A stretch of 25,973 bases of DNA, from assembly GCA_964478455.1 (NCBI GenBank), contig CAYZJD010000013.1:1-25973 (forward strand), written 5' to 3'. Positions 7,565-16,199 of this stretch are shown one piece after another. Source of the DNA: CAYZJD01 sp964478455 (GTDB lineage: Bacteria > Acidobacteriota > Terriglobia > Bryobacterales > Bryobacteraceae). The notes under the pieces were generated by a model that made no database searches, had not been told where the DNA came from, and saw only the letters and a list, made by a program, of their open reading frames with translations. The position numbers and the translations under genes are program-made. The first letter of the stretch is position 1, and each line of letters starts with the position of its first letter.

Positions 7565-8089
7565 GTGCATTCGCTGCTTGCGAAGCTGACGGGCGGCGAC
7601 CGGCGGTCGATTGGCCGCGCCAATGCGGTCGCCGCCGAAGTCGTCGAGAATCCGTCGTTGTTTCCCATTCTGGTGGAAGGCATGCGGGATGAGGATCAAC
7701 TCGTCCGGATGCGCGCCGCGGACGCGGCGGAGAAGGTCAGCGCCCATCTGCCTGAACTGCTTCAACCTCACAAGCGAACACTCCTTGCCCTTGCCGCTTC
7801 CACGGCGCAGCAGGAAGTCCGCTGGCACCTCGCGCTGATGCTGCCCCGCTTGAGGCTGGGCAAAGCCGACCGGGCAAAAGCGGTGGCAATCCTTCGGAGC
7901 TATCTCTCCGACAAGAGCCGCATTGTCGTGGTTTCAGCCATGGAGGGGCTCGCAGCCTTCGCCGAGCAGTGGCCGGCCCTTCGCCAGGACGTCATCGCGA
8001 CCGTGCGAAGACTGATGCGGAACGGTGGTCCGGCGGTTCGCAGCCGGGGGAAGAAACTCCTCAGAAGGCTGGGCGCGGGGCCGGCCTGA
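7565..8089 (+). CDS. small HEAT-repeat-like helical protein
   Basis: The protein has 174 residues with a repeating helical pattern typical of HEAT/armadillo-type proteins. One unit contains 'LVRMRAADAAEKVSAHLPELL' near residues 47-67, another 'QEVRWHLALMLPRL' near 83-96, and another 'SRIVVVSAMEGLAAFAEQWP' near 118-137. It has no signal peptide, enzyme motif or membrane segment. The start is GTG at 7565 with no clear Shine-Dalgarno; close spacing to the ThuA gene suggests coupling. Such proteins usually serve as protein-binding scaffolds, and no partner can be named. It converges on rlmN with 9 bases between. Confidence 0.75.
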   Translation: MHSLLAKLTGGDRRSIGRANAVAAEVVENPSLFPILVEGMRDEDQLVRMRAADAAEKVSAHLPELLQPHKRTLLALAASTAQQEVRWHLALMLPRLRLGKADRAKAVAILRSYLSDKSRIVVVSAMEGLAAFAEQWPALRQDVIATVRRLMRNGGPAVRSRGKKLLRRLGAGPA

Positions 8090-8098
8090 TGTTCCGTC

Positions 8099-9127
8099 TC
8101 AGGCCGCCGGCGTAATCGTGGCCAGCGAGACCCGGTTCAACTGCCCGCAGGCGGCGAAGATGTCCCGGCCGCGCGGCTTTCGAAGGAAGCAGGGGACTGA
8201 CCGGCGAACGATCACCTGAAAAGCGCTGACTCGTTCAGAATCGGGCGTTTCGTACGGGATGCCCGGGCCGGGATTCAGGGCGATCAGGTTCACCTTGCAT
8301 TTCAGGTTCGCCAGGAGGCGGGCCACGCGGCGCGCATCCGCGTCCGTGTCGTTGACACCCTTGAGGAGGACATACTCGAACGTCAGACGTTCCCAGGGCC
8401 GGAGCGGGTAGGCGCGGCAGGCCTCCATCAGATCCTTCAGGTGGTACTTCCTGGTGATCGGCATCAACGCCCGGCGCTGCTCCTCCGTCGATGCGTTCAG
8501 CGAAATCGCGAGTTTCGGCCGCACCGGCTCGCGGCCTAGTGCCTCGATCTTCGGGATGATGCCCGAGGTGGATAGCGTGATCCGCCGCTGTGAGATGCCG
8601 GCTCCCATCGGATCGGCGAGAATCCGGGTCGCCTTGATAACGTTCGGCAGGTTAAGCAGCGGCTCGCCCATGCCCATCATCACAATGTTGACCCGGTCGC
8701 TTCCGGAGGCTAGCGCATTGTCACGCAAGAGATGGAGCACCTGGCTGACGATTTCGCCGGCGGTGAGGTTTCGCTCCAGCCCCATCAACGCGGTCAGGCA
8801 GAACTTGCAGTCCACCGGGCAGCCGACCTGCGTCGAGATGCAGAGGGTATCGCGTCCTTCCTCGGGCATGAGGACCGCCTCGACGGTCTTGCCGTCCCCG
8901 AGCAGCAGCAGGTAGCGGCGAGTGCCGTCCACGGATTCGTAGCGTGCCTCCTGAGTCGGGCAGCCGACCGAGCAACTCGATTCCAGTTGCCTCCGGAGAT
9001 CGGATGGGAGGGTTGTTATCTCAGCCACGCTGGTCGCCTGCTGGCGGTACAGGGCACGGTAGACCTGGCGGGCGCGGTAGGCGGGTTGGCCTTCTCCAAG
9101 AAGTTCTGTGATTTCAGTAACTTCCAT
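8099..9127 (-). CDS. rlmN: dual-specificity 23S rRNA/tRNA adenine-C2 methyltransferase RlmN
   Basis: This radical-SAM enzyme methylates C2 of an adenine in 23S rRNA and of A37 in some tRNAs. The protein has 342 residues, the usual family length. The N-terminal YRARQVYRALY helix segment is present. CPVDCKFC gives the CX3CX2C cluster ligands at C103, C107 and C110. The two mechanistic cysteines are also present: C96 in TLCISTQVG and C327 in IFAACGQL. MGMGEPLLN and LAISLNAS are the SAM-binding strands. The start is ATG at 9127 (MEVTEITELL). The frame is open to 9511, but the extension runs through the palindrome and the M16 start region and is not protein-like. It is transcribed away from the M16 gene. 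Confidence 0.97.
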   Translation of the reverse strand: MEVTEITELLGEGQPAYRARQVYRALYRQQATSVAEITTLPSDLRRQLESSCSVGCPTQEARYESVDGTRRYLLLLGDGKTVEAVLMPEEGRDTLCISTQVGCPVDCKFCLTALMGLERNLTAGEIVSQVLHLLRDNALASGSDRVNIVMMGMGEPLLNLPNVIKATRILADPMGAGISQRRITLSTSGIIPKIEALGREPVRPKLAISLNASTEEQRRALMPITRKYHLKDLMEACRAYPLRPWERLTFEYVLLKGVNDTDADARRVARLLANLKCKVNLIALNPGPGIPYETPDSERVSAFQVIVRRSVPCFLRKPRGRDIFAACGQLNRVSLATITPAA

Positions 9128-9170
9128 GCCTAGAAGGGCCTGCGGCACGTCTCCAGTGTAGCACCAGACC

Positions 9171-9242
9171 GGGGACAGCCCGCATGTTTCCTGAGCGGTC
9201 CTCGCACCAACGCCGTGGCCGGGAAACATGCGGGCTGTCCCC
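9171..9242. repeat. REP-like element: 21-bp perfect inverted repeat with 30-base loop
   Basis: The left arm is 9171-9191 (begins GGGGACAGCC, ends ATGTTTCC) and the right arm is 9222-9242 (begins GGAAACATG, ends GGCTGTCCCC). They are exact reverse complements over 21 bases and are separated by 30 bases. The element sits between the divergent starts of rlmN (9127) and the M16 protease (9333). Palindromes with a GGGGACAG-type end resemble extragenic repeats that RAYT (REP-associated tyrosine transposase) proteins spread. No such transposase is in this window. Confidence 0.75.
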
Positions 9243-9265
9243 CGGTGTCCCCCGGTGTCCCCCGG
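9236..9265. repeat. three tandem copies of a 10-bp unit (TGTCCCCCGG)
   Basis: Three exact head-to-tail copies of TGTCCCCCGG occupy 9236-9245, 9246-9255 and 9256-9265. The first copy overlaps the outer end of the right palindrome arm, so the array looks like slippage-driven expansion of the end of the REP-like element. It lies about 70 bases upstream of the M16 start. Confidence 0.85.
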
Positions 9266-9332
9266 TGGCGGGAGGGTCCCCGGGAGTGTTACAAGGGAAT
9301 CAGGCACACCCCCTTCCGAAAGGACTTGAGTT

Positions 9333-10610
9333 GTGTCTTCGCCCGTTCGCGAGATCGAATACTCGACCCTTCCCAATGGCATCCGGCTGGTGACGGAACC
9401 GATGCCCCACGTGCGGTCGGTCGCCATCGGTATCTGGATGGGGACCGGTTCCCGCCAGGAGACGCCCGATGAGAACGGTATCTCGCACTTCATCGAGCAC
9501 ATGCTGTTCAAAGGGACGGTTCACCGTTCGGCCGAAGACATCGCGCGGCTGGTGGACTCCATCGGAGGCAATCTAGATGCGTTCACCGCCAAGGAGCTGG
9601 TGAGTTACAACGCCAAGGTCCTCGACGAGCACCTGCCGCAGGCGTTCGACGTCTTGTCGGACATGGTTCTGAACCCGCTCTTCCGCGAGGATGACATCGA
9701 GAAGGAGAAGGGCGTTGTTCTTGAAGAGCTCAAGATGGAGGCCGACAGCCCGGAGTACCTCGTCCACGAGATCTTCTCGAACAGCTTCTGGAAAGATCAC
9801 CCGATCGGCAAGCCGATCCTCGGCACCCGGGAAACGGTCAAGCGCTTTTCGCGGGACAAGGTCGCAGCCTACTACCGGCGCATCTACGTGCCCTCCAACC
9901 TGCTGATCACGGCAGCCGGGAACGTGGAGCACGGCCGGCTGGAGGAACTGGTGCGGGAGAAGTTCGATGGTCTCCCGGCAAACGGAGCGGTGTCGCCGGG
10001 CGCCCCGCCGGCGACGCATGCCAGGGTCACTTTGCGGAACAAGAAGTCCCTCGAACAGGTTCACATCTGTCTTGGAGTGCCCTGCTATCCTATGCCGCAC
10101 GAAAAGCGATACGCCTCCTACGCGCTCAACACGGTGCTTGGGGGCGGCATGAGTTCTCGGCTGTTCCAGAACATCCGCGAGAAGCGCGGGCTGGCCTACG
10201 CCGTCTTCTCCGAACTGACTCCATACCGCGACACCGGGTGCCTGTCCATCTACGCGGGCACGTCGGTGGAAACGGCGAAGCAGGTGGTCCGCCTGATCCT
10301 GGAGGAGTTCCAGCGGCTGAAGGAGGACCAGGTCCCCGAAGACGAGCTGCTGAGGGCGAAAGACCATCTCAAAGGCTCGCTGGTCCTCGGTCTGGAATCC
10401 ACGTCGAGTCGCATGGCGAATCTTGCACGCCAGAGCCTCTATTTCGACCGTTTCTTCAGCATTGAGGAGATGATCGAGGGCGTGGAGCGGGTAACGGCGC
10501 AGGAAATCGGCGACATCGCTCGGGAGTTCTTCGATCCGAAGCAGATCGCTCTCACGGTGCTCGGCAACCTCGACGGCTTTCACATCGGGCGGGAAGACCT
10601 CTCCTGCTGA
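9333..10610 (+). CDS. M16-family zinc metalloprotease (processing-peptidase-like)
   Basis: This 425-residue protein matches single-chain bacterial M16 peptidases related to mitochondrial processing peptidase. HFIEHMLFKG gives the inverted zinc motif HxxEH (H52, E55, H56). The third ligand is in VVLEELKM (E131, or E132), about 75 residues further, as the family requires. GGNLDAFTAKELVSYNAKVL is the conserved strand region. The C-terminal half includes GGGMSSRLFQNIREKRGLAYAV, the substrate-binding R/Y region of M16. No signal peptide is seen, so it is probably cytoplasmic. The start is GTG at 9333, with AAAGGA about ten bases upstream. Confidence 0.95.
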   Translation: MSSPVREIEYSTLPNGIRLVTEPMPHVRSVAIGIWMGTGSRQETPDENGISHFIEHMLFKGTVHRSAEDIARLVDSIGGNLDAFTAKELVSYNAKVLDEHLPQAFDVLSDMVLNPLFREDDIEKEKGVVLEELKMEADSPEYLVHEIFSNSFWKDHPIGKPILGTRETVKRFSRDKVAAYYRRIYVPSNLLITAAGNVEHGRLEELVREKFDGLPANGAVSPGAPPATHARVTLRNKKSLEQVHICLGVPCYPMPHEKRYASYALNTVLGGGMSSRLFQNIREKRGLAYAVFSELTPYRDTGCLSIYAGTSVETAKQVVRLILEEFQRLKEDQVPEDELLRAKDHLKGSLVLGLESTSSRMANLARQSLYFDRFFSIEEMIEGVERVTAQEIGDIAREFFDPKQIALTVLGNLDGFHIGREDLSC

Positions 10611-10668
10611 TCGCCCGATCGCCGCCGGCTCCAGGCCACAGCGGTTGCGCTATCGTGCCGCGGCTCGG

Positions 10669-10700
10669 AAAAATGGACCAGATCAGGCTGACCCCTTTTT
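10669..10700 (+). terminator. imperfect palindrome with A5...T5 ends (possible terminator or REP-like remnant)
   Basis: The 32-base sequence folds symmetrically around a 6-base loop (10682-10687). CAG/CTG, GG/CC and the flanking A5/T5 pair, with mismatches at 10674 and 10677-10678. It lies 58 bases after the M16 stop and ends in five Ts, so it could act as a bidirectional intrinsic terminator. The 'CTGACCCCTTTTT' end also resembles interspersed palindromes of REP type. I cannot decide between these from one copy. Confidence 0.4.
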
Positions 10701-10713
10701 GTAAACTGGAGGC

Positions 10714-11481
10714 GTGCGATTGTGCGTGGCGGCGGTGCTGTGCGCGTGGGCGGCCGGCGCGGTCGATTTCGCCTCGCTGAAGCCTGAAGGCTACGTCAGC
10801 GACTTCGCCAGGGTGCTGGATGCGGCCTCGCGCACGCAGTTGGAGAGCTATTGCGCGCTTGTGGAGAAGAAAACGGGCGCTCAAATGGCGCTGGTCACGC
10901 TGGAGAGCGTTGCCGGCGAGCCGATCGAGGACGTTGCCAACGCGATGTACCGCCGGTGGGGCGTCGGCAAGAAGGAAACAAACGAAGGGGTGATGCTCCT
11001 GCTGGCGACGCGCGACCGGCGGATGGTCTTCGATGTCGGCTACGGGCTGGAGCCGGTGATCCCGGATGGGTTTGCCGGCAGCGTGCTGCGCTCCATGCGC
11101 CCCGCTCTCCGCCAGGGCCGTTACGACGAAGCGCTCATGGAGGCGGCGCATGTGCTCGGCTCGCGGATCGCTGAAGCGAAAGGAGTCGCACTCGAAGGCG
11201 GACCGCCGCGCCGCTCTCGTCCCCGGCCTCGGGCGGACATTCCCTGGCCCCTGATGCTGGGCGGCTTGTTCCTGCTGTTCTGGCTGATTTCGGCGGGGAG
11301 CCGGAGAGGCCGCCGCTCCTCGGGTTTCCTCCCCGGCCTCATCGTGGGCAACATTCTGGGCCGCGCGATGTCCTCCGGCGGACGAGGCGGAGGCGGTTTC
11401 GGCGGCTGGGACTCGGGCGACAGCTTTGGCGGCTTCGGCGGCGGGGACTCCGGCGGCGGCGGCGCCTCAAGCAACTGGTAA
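10714..11481 (+). CDS. TPM-domain (YgcG-like) membrane protein with glycine-rich tail
   Basis: The protein has 255 residues. A short N-terminal hydrophobic segment (LCVAAVLCAWAAGA) exports the TPM domain at about residues 22-155. YVSDFARVLDAASRTQLE opens the domain, and LLLATRDRRMVFDVGYGLEPVIPD is its core. A membrane segment follows at 177-195 (IPWPLMLGGLFLLFWLIS), then a Gly/Ser-rich tail ending GGGGASSNW, as in many YgcG homologues. TPM domains occur in envelope and photosystem-repair proteins, and some have acid phosphatase activity. The start is uncertain. The GTG at 10714 keeps an Arg before the hydrophobic stretch but has GGAGG only one base away. The TTG at 10720 has ideal spacing but loses that Arg. 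LemA lies two genes downstream, a recurring pairing. Confidence 0.88.
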   Translation: MRLCVAAVLCAWAAGAVDFASLKPEGYVSDFARVLDAASRTQLESYCALVEKKTGAQMALVTLESVAGEPIEDVANAMYRRWGVGKKETNEGVMLLLATRDRRMVFDVGYGLEPVIPDGFAGSVLRSMRPALRQGRYDEALMEAAHVLGSRIAEAKGVALEGGPPRRSRPRPRADIPWPLMLGGLFLLFWLISAGSRRGRRSSGFLPGLIVGNILGRAMSSGGRGGGGFGGWDSGDSFGGFGGGDSGGGGASSNW

Positions 11482-11493
11482 TCTGGAGTTTCC

Positions 11494-12204
11494 ATGGAGC
11501 GCATCCTGAACCAGTTGGTGGAACGGTTGCGGAAGTCGTTCGGCGACCGGCTGGTGTCAGTAGTGCTGTACGGCTCGGCGGCCGTCGGCGATCATCACGG
11601 CCGCTTTTCGGATGTCAACATTCTCTGCGTGCTGACCGAGGTCACGCCGCGCGAGCTCGCTGACTCGGCAGCCGTCTTCCATTGGTGGCGCGAACTCGGC
11701 AACCCCTCGCCGCTGCTGTTCAGCCGCGAGGAGGTGCGGACATCAACGGACTGCTTCCCGATTGAATTTCACGACATCCGCGAGCGGCACAGAGTGCTGT
11801 ACGGCGAGGATGTGGTGGCAGGCCTTCCGATCGACACCTCGTTCTACCGCGCCGAGGTCGAACACGAGTTGCGGGCGAAGCTCCTGCGGCTGCGACAGAA
11901 GGCCACCGGCGTGCTCGGCCAGAAGGACCTGCTGGTCCGGCTGCTGGCCGATTCGCTGTCGACCTTCTGCGTGCTCTTTCGCCACGCGCTGATCCTCGCG
12001 GGCGAGGAGGCGAAGTTCGAGAAGCGCGCGGTCGTGGCGCACGCCGCGGAGAAGTTCGGGATCGACGCGGCGCCTTTCCACGCGCTGCTCGATTTCCGGG
12101 AAGGCAAAACCAAAGCTCGGGATGTCGACCCCGGACGCCTGTTCGAGCGCTACATGAAAGAAATCCAGACGGTCGTCGATGCGGTGGATCGTCTCGAAAA
12201 GTGA
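11494..12204 (+). CDS. nucleotidyltransferase-fold protein with altered second Asp
   Basis: The protein has 236 residues. The N-terminal ~100 residues show a polymerase-beta-type nucleotidyltransferase fold. VVLYGSAAVGD contains the Gly27-Ser28 motif, and FSDVNILCVL holds D40 and N42 where catalytic members carry D-x-D/E. Asn in the second metal position suggests weak or lost catalysis. The C-terminal half is all-helical. R178-A-V-V-A-H183 fits the Rx4H spacing of HEPN domains, but that resemblance is weak and may be chance. There is no signal or membrane segment. The gene sits 12 bases after the TPM gene and 11 bases before LemA, so the three form one likely operon. Its job there is unknown. 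Confidence 0.7.
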   Translation: MERILNQLVERLRKSFGDRLVSVVLYGSAAVGDHHGRFSDVNILCVLTEVTPRELADSAAVFHWWRELGNPSPLLFSREEVRTSTDCFPIEFHDIRERHRVLYGEDVVAGLPIDTSFYRAEVEHELRAKLLRLRQKATGVLGQKDLLVRLLADSLSTFCVLFRHALILAGEEAKFEKRAVVAHAAEKFGIDAAPFHALLDFREGKTKARDVDPGRLFERYMKEIQTVVDAVDRLEK

Positions 12205-12215
12205 GGTATGGAGAA

Positions 12216-12782
12216 ATGAAGACCGTTGCCATCGTATTGGGCGTTCTGGTCTTGCTCGGGCTGATCGGGGGCGGAAAGCTGATCGGAATCCGGAATGAGC
12301 TGGTGACCGAGCGGGAGGCGATCAACGCCGCCTGGGCCCAAGTGGATGTGGCGCTCCAGCGGAGGGCGGACCTCATCCCCAACCTGGTTGAGACGGTGAA
12401 GGGCTTCGCCAAGCAGGAGGTGACGGTGATCGATTCGGTCACCAAGGCGCGCGCTGCTCTGATCGGCGCGCGGACGCCTCAGGAAAGGATCGACGCCAAC
12501 TCCCAACTGGACGGCGCGCTGGCCCGGTTGCTGGTGGTGGTGGAGAACTACCCGAATCTGAAGTCTAACGAAAACTTCCTGCGGCTCCAGGACGAACTGG
12601 CGGGCACGGAAAACCGCATCGCCGTCGAACGGCGGAAGTACAACGAGACGGTGCAGCGATACAACACAACCATTCAACTGTTTCCGAACAACCTGGCGGC
12701 CGCCCTCTTCGGTTTCCAGGCGAACAGCGCCTACTTCAAGACGGAGCCGGCGTCGCGCCTGACGCCGAAGGTAGCATTCTAG
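12216..12782 (+). CDS. lemA: LemA family membrane protein
   Basis: The protein has 188 residues. An N-terminal membrane anchor (MKTVAIVLGVLVLLGLIGG) is followed by a helical extracytoplasmic domain with the LemA hallmarks. These are AWAQVDVALQRRADLIPNLVETVKGFA, the 'YPxLKSNENFLRLQDELAGTENRIAVERRKYNE' region (positions 12550-12650) and a C-terminal FPNNLAAALFGF. The family is widespread, and its biochemical role is not settled. It commonly neighbours TPM-domain and M48-protease genes, and here a TPM gene lies two genes upstream. I chose the ATG at 12216 with GGAGA just upstream, rather than the GTG at 12201 that overlaps the previous gene's stop. Confidence 0.95.
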   Translation: MKTVAIVLGVLVLLGLIGGGKLIGIRNELVTEREAINAAWAQVDVALQRRADLIPNLVETVKGFAKQEVTVIDSVTKARAALIGARTPQERIDANSQLDGALARLLVVVENYPNLKSNENFLRLQDELAGTENRIAVERRKYNETVQRYNTTIQLFPNNLAAALFGFQANSAYFKTEPASRLTPKVAF

Positions 12783-12802
12783 CTCGTAGCCGGCGGCTCG
12801 AG
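12783..12802 (+). terminator. stem-loop directly after the lemA stop
   Basis: CTCG-T-AGCC, a GGC loop and GGCT-CGAG form an 8-bp stem with one bulged T, starting at the base after the stop codon. No T-run follows. It may mark the end of the TPM-nucleotidyltransferase-lemA transcript or protect its 3' end. Confidence 0.35.
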
Positions 12803-12860
12803 GCCTGGGGTGGGCGATCCTCCACGGGCCACGGGCACAGACCAGCGGGAGCGGGCCACG

Positions 12861-14306
<1,446 letters not shown>

Positions 14307-14313
14307 CGTTTCG

Positions 14314-15159
14314 ATGCGACTCGGACAGATCAGACTGCAAAACACGACCACTGCCGCCCTGTTCGAGGACGAGCTGGCGCGGCCCATTCCCGGCTACACG
14401 ATTGTCGAGCTGATACAGAAGTCGGAGAAGGAATCGGTTGGATTGGCGGAACTGGCGGCCGAGCTGGCCAGCAAGCACCCCGAGCCGGCCCAGCCGATCA
14501 TTCCCATCCATCCGGCGGAGGTTTGGGCGTGCGGCTGCACCTATGAAGTGAGCGCGAGCTTCCGCGATTCGGAGCACGGAACGGCCAATGGCTTCTACGC
14601 GCACGCGTACCGCGAGCCGCGGCCGGAGATCTTCTTCAAGGGAACGAGCCGCGTTTGCGTCGGACCGGACAGGCCCATCGGGATTCGCCCCGATTCGCGG
14701 TTCACGGCTCCGGAGCCCGAACTTGCCCTGGTTCTTGGCAGCAAGGGCAGGATCCTCGGCTACACGCTGGCCAACGACGTTTCCGCCTGGGATATCGAAC
14801 GCGAGAACCCGCTCTACCTGCCGCAGTCGAAGGTCTACTGTTGCTGCTGCGCGCTTGGGCCGGTGATCGTGACCACCGAGCAAATCCCCGACCCGTACCG
14901 GCTTGAGATGAGCTGCACGATCACGCGCAGCGGCCAGACCCTGTTCGCGGGCAACGTGTCCACGTGCCGGCTTCACCGGCGGCTGGAGACGCTGGTCGAA
15001 TATCTGCTGCGTGCGAATCCCGTGCCGGCGGGCTCGGTTCTTCTCACCGGCACCGGCATCATCGTTCCGGAGGAGGCCGCGCTCGCCCCCGGCGACGCGG
15101 TGACGATCCGGGTACCGGAAATCGGAGAGCTCACCAACACGGCCGCCATGGTGCAGTAG
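14314..15159 (+). CDS. fumarylacetoacetate hydrolase-fold protein (candidate 2-keto-3-deoxy sugar-acid dehydratase)
   Basis: This 281-residue protein has the FAH catalytic fold in its C-terminal two-thirds. Visible motifs are VWACGCTYEVSAS, PEIFFKGTSRV, FTAPEPELALVLG with metal-ligand glutamates at 134 and 136, and YTLANDVSAWDIERENPLY with D155. The domain ends with LLTGTGIIVPEE and DAVTIRVPEIGEL. In archaea and some bacteria, FAH-fold 2-keto-3-deoxy-arabinonate dehydratases of similar size make 2-oxoglutarate semialdehyde. The aldehyde dehydrogenase immediately upstream makes that role likely, while acylpyruvate hydrolase remains possible. Four consecutive cysteines (176-179) after KVY are unusual. 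It starts at ATG 14314, 7 bases after the upstream stop. Confidence 0.88.
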   Translation: MRLGQIRLQNTTTAALFEDELARPIPGYTIVELIQKSEKESVGLAELAAELASKHPEPAQPIIPIHPAEVWACGCTYEVSASFRDSEHGTANGFYAHAYREPRPEIFFKGTSRVCVGPDRPIGIRPDSRFTAPEPELALVLGSKGRILGYTLANDVSAWDIERENPLYLPQSKVYCCCCALGPVIVTTEQIPDPYRLEMSCTITRSGQTLFAGNVSTCRLHRRLETLVEYLLRANPVPAGSVLLTGTGIIVPEEAALAPGDAVTIRVPEIGELTNTAAMVQ

Positions 15160-15169
15160 AGGCGGATGG

Positions 15170-15715
15170 CTACGACTCGCCGCGCTCTTCCTCCGGCGGC
15201 TCGCATTCCTCGAGCAGGTTCGCTCCGGAGGCGTGGCGCTTCAAGACGCGAATCACATTTCCGGAGGTGAAGCCGGCAAGGCGAAGCCTGCGGTAGGCCG
15301 CGGCGAGGTTCTTCGGTTCGGAAAGGAACTCCCCCAGCGCGACACGGCGGTACTTGCGGGCAAGATAGCTCTCGATGAGTTCCGTCTCGTCGACGTCCGA
15401 GTAGGCCTGACGCACCGCCTGTTCCGCGATCTTCGGCGCCACCCGCCGCGCCCGTAGGTCGCGCATCACCCGGACGCCGCCGAAGCCCTGGTTGTCGCGG
15501 CGGGCCATCGCGAAGGTTTCCGCGAACCGCCGGTCGTCGAGGTAGCCGTGTTCTTTGAGCCGCGCAACCACCGCGTCCACATCGGCGGCTCTCTCGGCGC
15601 GCTGGCGAAGCTTCTCCCGCAGTTCGCCCGCTGAATGCGCCCGCCCACTGACTGCGCGAAGCGCATATTCCCACAGCGCGGCGGCGTCGAGTCGTTTGCG
15701 ATTTCTCTGGGCCAT
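15170..15715 (-). CDS. recX: RecX family regulatory protein
   Basis: The 181-residue protein is rich in Arg and helical, with RecX three-helix repeats. LWEYALRAVSGRAHSAGELREKLRQR is the first repeat. VVARLKEHGYLDDRRFAETFAMARR is the hallmark 'L...GYLDDxRFA' segment. MRDLRARRVAPKIAEQAVRQAY is the second repeat, and LAAAYRRLRLAGFTSGNVIRVLKR the third. RecX binds RecA filaments and modulates recombination in the cytoplasm. The gene starts at ATG 15715 with a weak ribosome site. It converges on the FAH-fold gene with 10 bases between the stops. recA is not in the window. Confidence 0.93.
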   Translation of the reverse strand: MAQRNRKRLDAAALWEYALRAVSGRAHSAGELREKLRQRAERAADVDAVVARLKEHGYLDDRRFAETFAMARRDNQGFGGVRVMRDLRARRVAPKIAEQAVRQAYSDVDETELIESYLARKYRRVALGEFLSEPKNLAAAYRRLRLAGFTSGNVIRVLKRHASGANLLEECEPPEEERGES

Positions 15716-15805
15716 GGTTGGCGGCGAAGGCCGGAGGTCGCCTGTGATTCTAGCACGCCGCTCGCGCGGCTCCTGCGGGGCATTGGCGGGAGTATGCTAG
15801 TATGC

Positions 15806-15830
15806 AGAGGACTCGAGCGAGTGTTCCTCT
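15806..15830 (+). promoter_or_regulatory. hairpin in the leader upstream of the YtxH gene
   Basis: ACTCG-AG-CGAGT (15811-15822) is a perfect 5-bp inverted repeat. AGAGG at 15806-15810 and CCTCT at 15826-15830 add a second paired layer across a 3-base bulge. An AT-rich TATATA at 15838-15843 follows, then the GGGAGAG ribosome site. The hairpin could be an operator or an mRNA leader structure. No convincing -35/-10 pair was found. Confidence 0.25.
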
Positions 15831-15859
15831 AAGGGAATATATACGTAGGGAGAGCGACC

Positions 15860-16168
15860 ATGGGCGACGACAAACGGCTGTCCTACTTCTTCCTTGGCCT
15901 CGGCATCGGCGTGGCGATCGGCGTGCTCTTTGCGCCCAAATCAGGGCAGGAAACCCGCCAGTTGATCCGCTCGAAAGCCGGGGAAAGCAAGGAGTACCTG
16001 AAGCGGCGGGGCGAGGAGTTGTACGAGCAGGCTGGTGAGGTGGTGGAGAAAGGCAAGGCCACGCTTCAGCGGCAGCGGGAGCAGCTTTCGGCGGCGATCG
16101 AGGCGGGCAAGCAAGCCTACCGCGAAGCTGTGAGCGGCCCGGCGCCCAGCACGCCGGTCGAAGGTTGA
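15860..16168 (+). CDS. YtxH domain-containing protein
   Basis: This 102-residue protein begins with RLSYFFLGLGIGVAIGVLFAPKSGQETRQLI, the YtxH signature. That is a glycine-zipper-like membrane helix (about residues 7-24) followed by 'APKSGxExR'. The remainder is a charged amphipathic helix with Glu/Lys/Gln repeats (residues 35-92) and a short Pro tail. YtxH proteins are small membrane-associated proteins linked to general stress regulons in Firmicutes; a molecular function is not known. The start ATG at 15860 has a strong GGGAGAG. The DUF948-like gene follows after 31 bases, a pairing seen in several phyla. Confidence 0.9.
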   Translation: MGDDKRLSYFFLGLGIGVAIGVLFAPKSGQETRQLIRSKAGESKEYLKRRGEELYEQAGEVVEKGKATLQRQREQLSAAIEAGKQAYREAVSGPAPSTPVEG

Positions 16169-16199
16169 TGACCTGACCGCGGACCAGTCCGCAGAGCAC

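Noticed and set aside
9236..9265. CRISPR-like array
   Set aside because: The three repeats are 10 bases with no spacers and no cas genes nearby. They are a tandem expansion at the end of a palindrome.
9128..9511. N-terminal extension of rlmN by 128 codons
   Set aside because: It would run through the REP-like palindrome, the tandem repeats and the M16 coding start. RlmN from ATG 9127 already has full family length.
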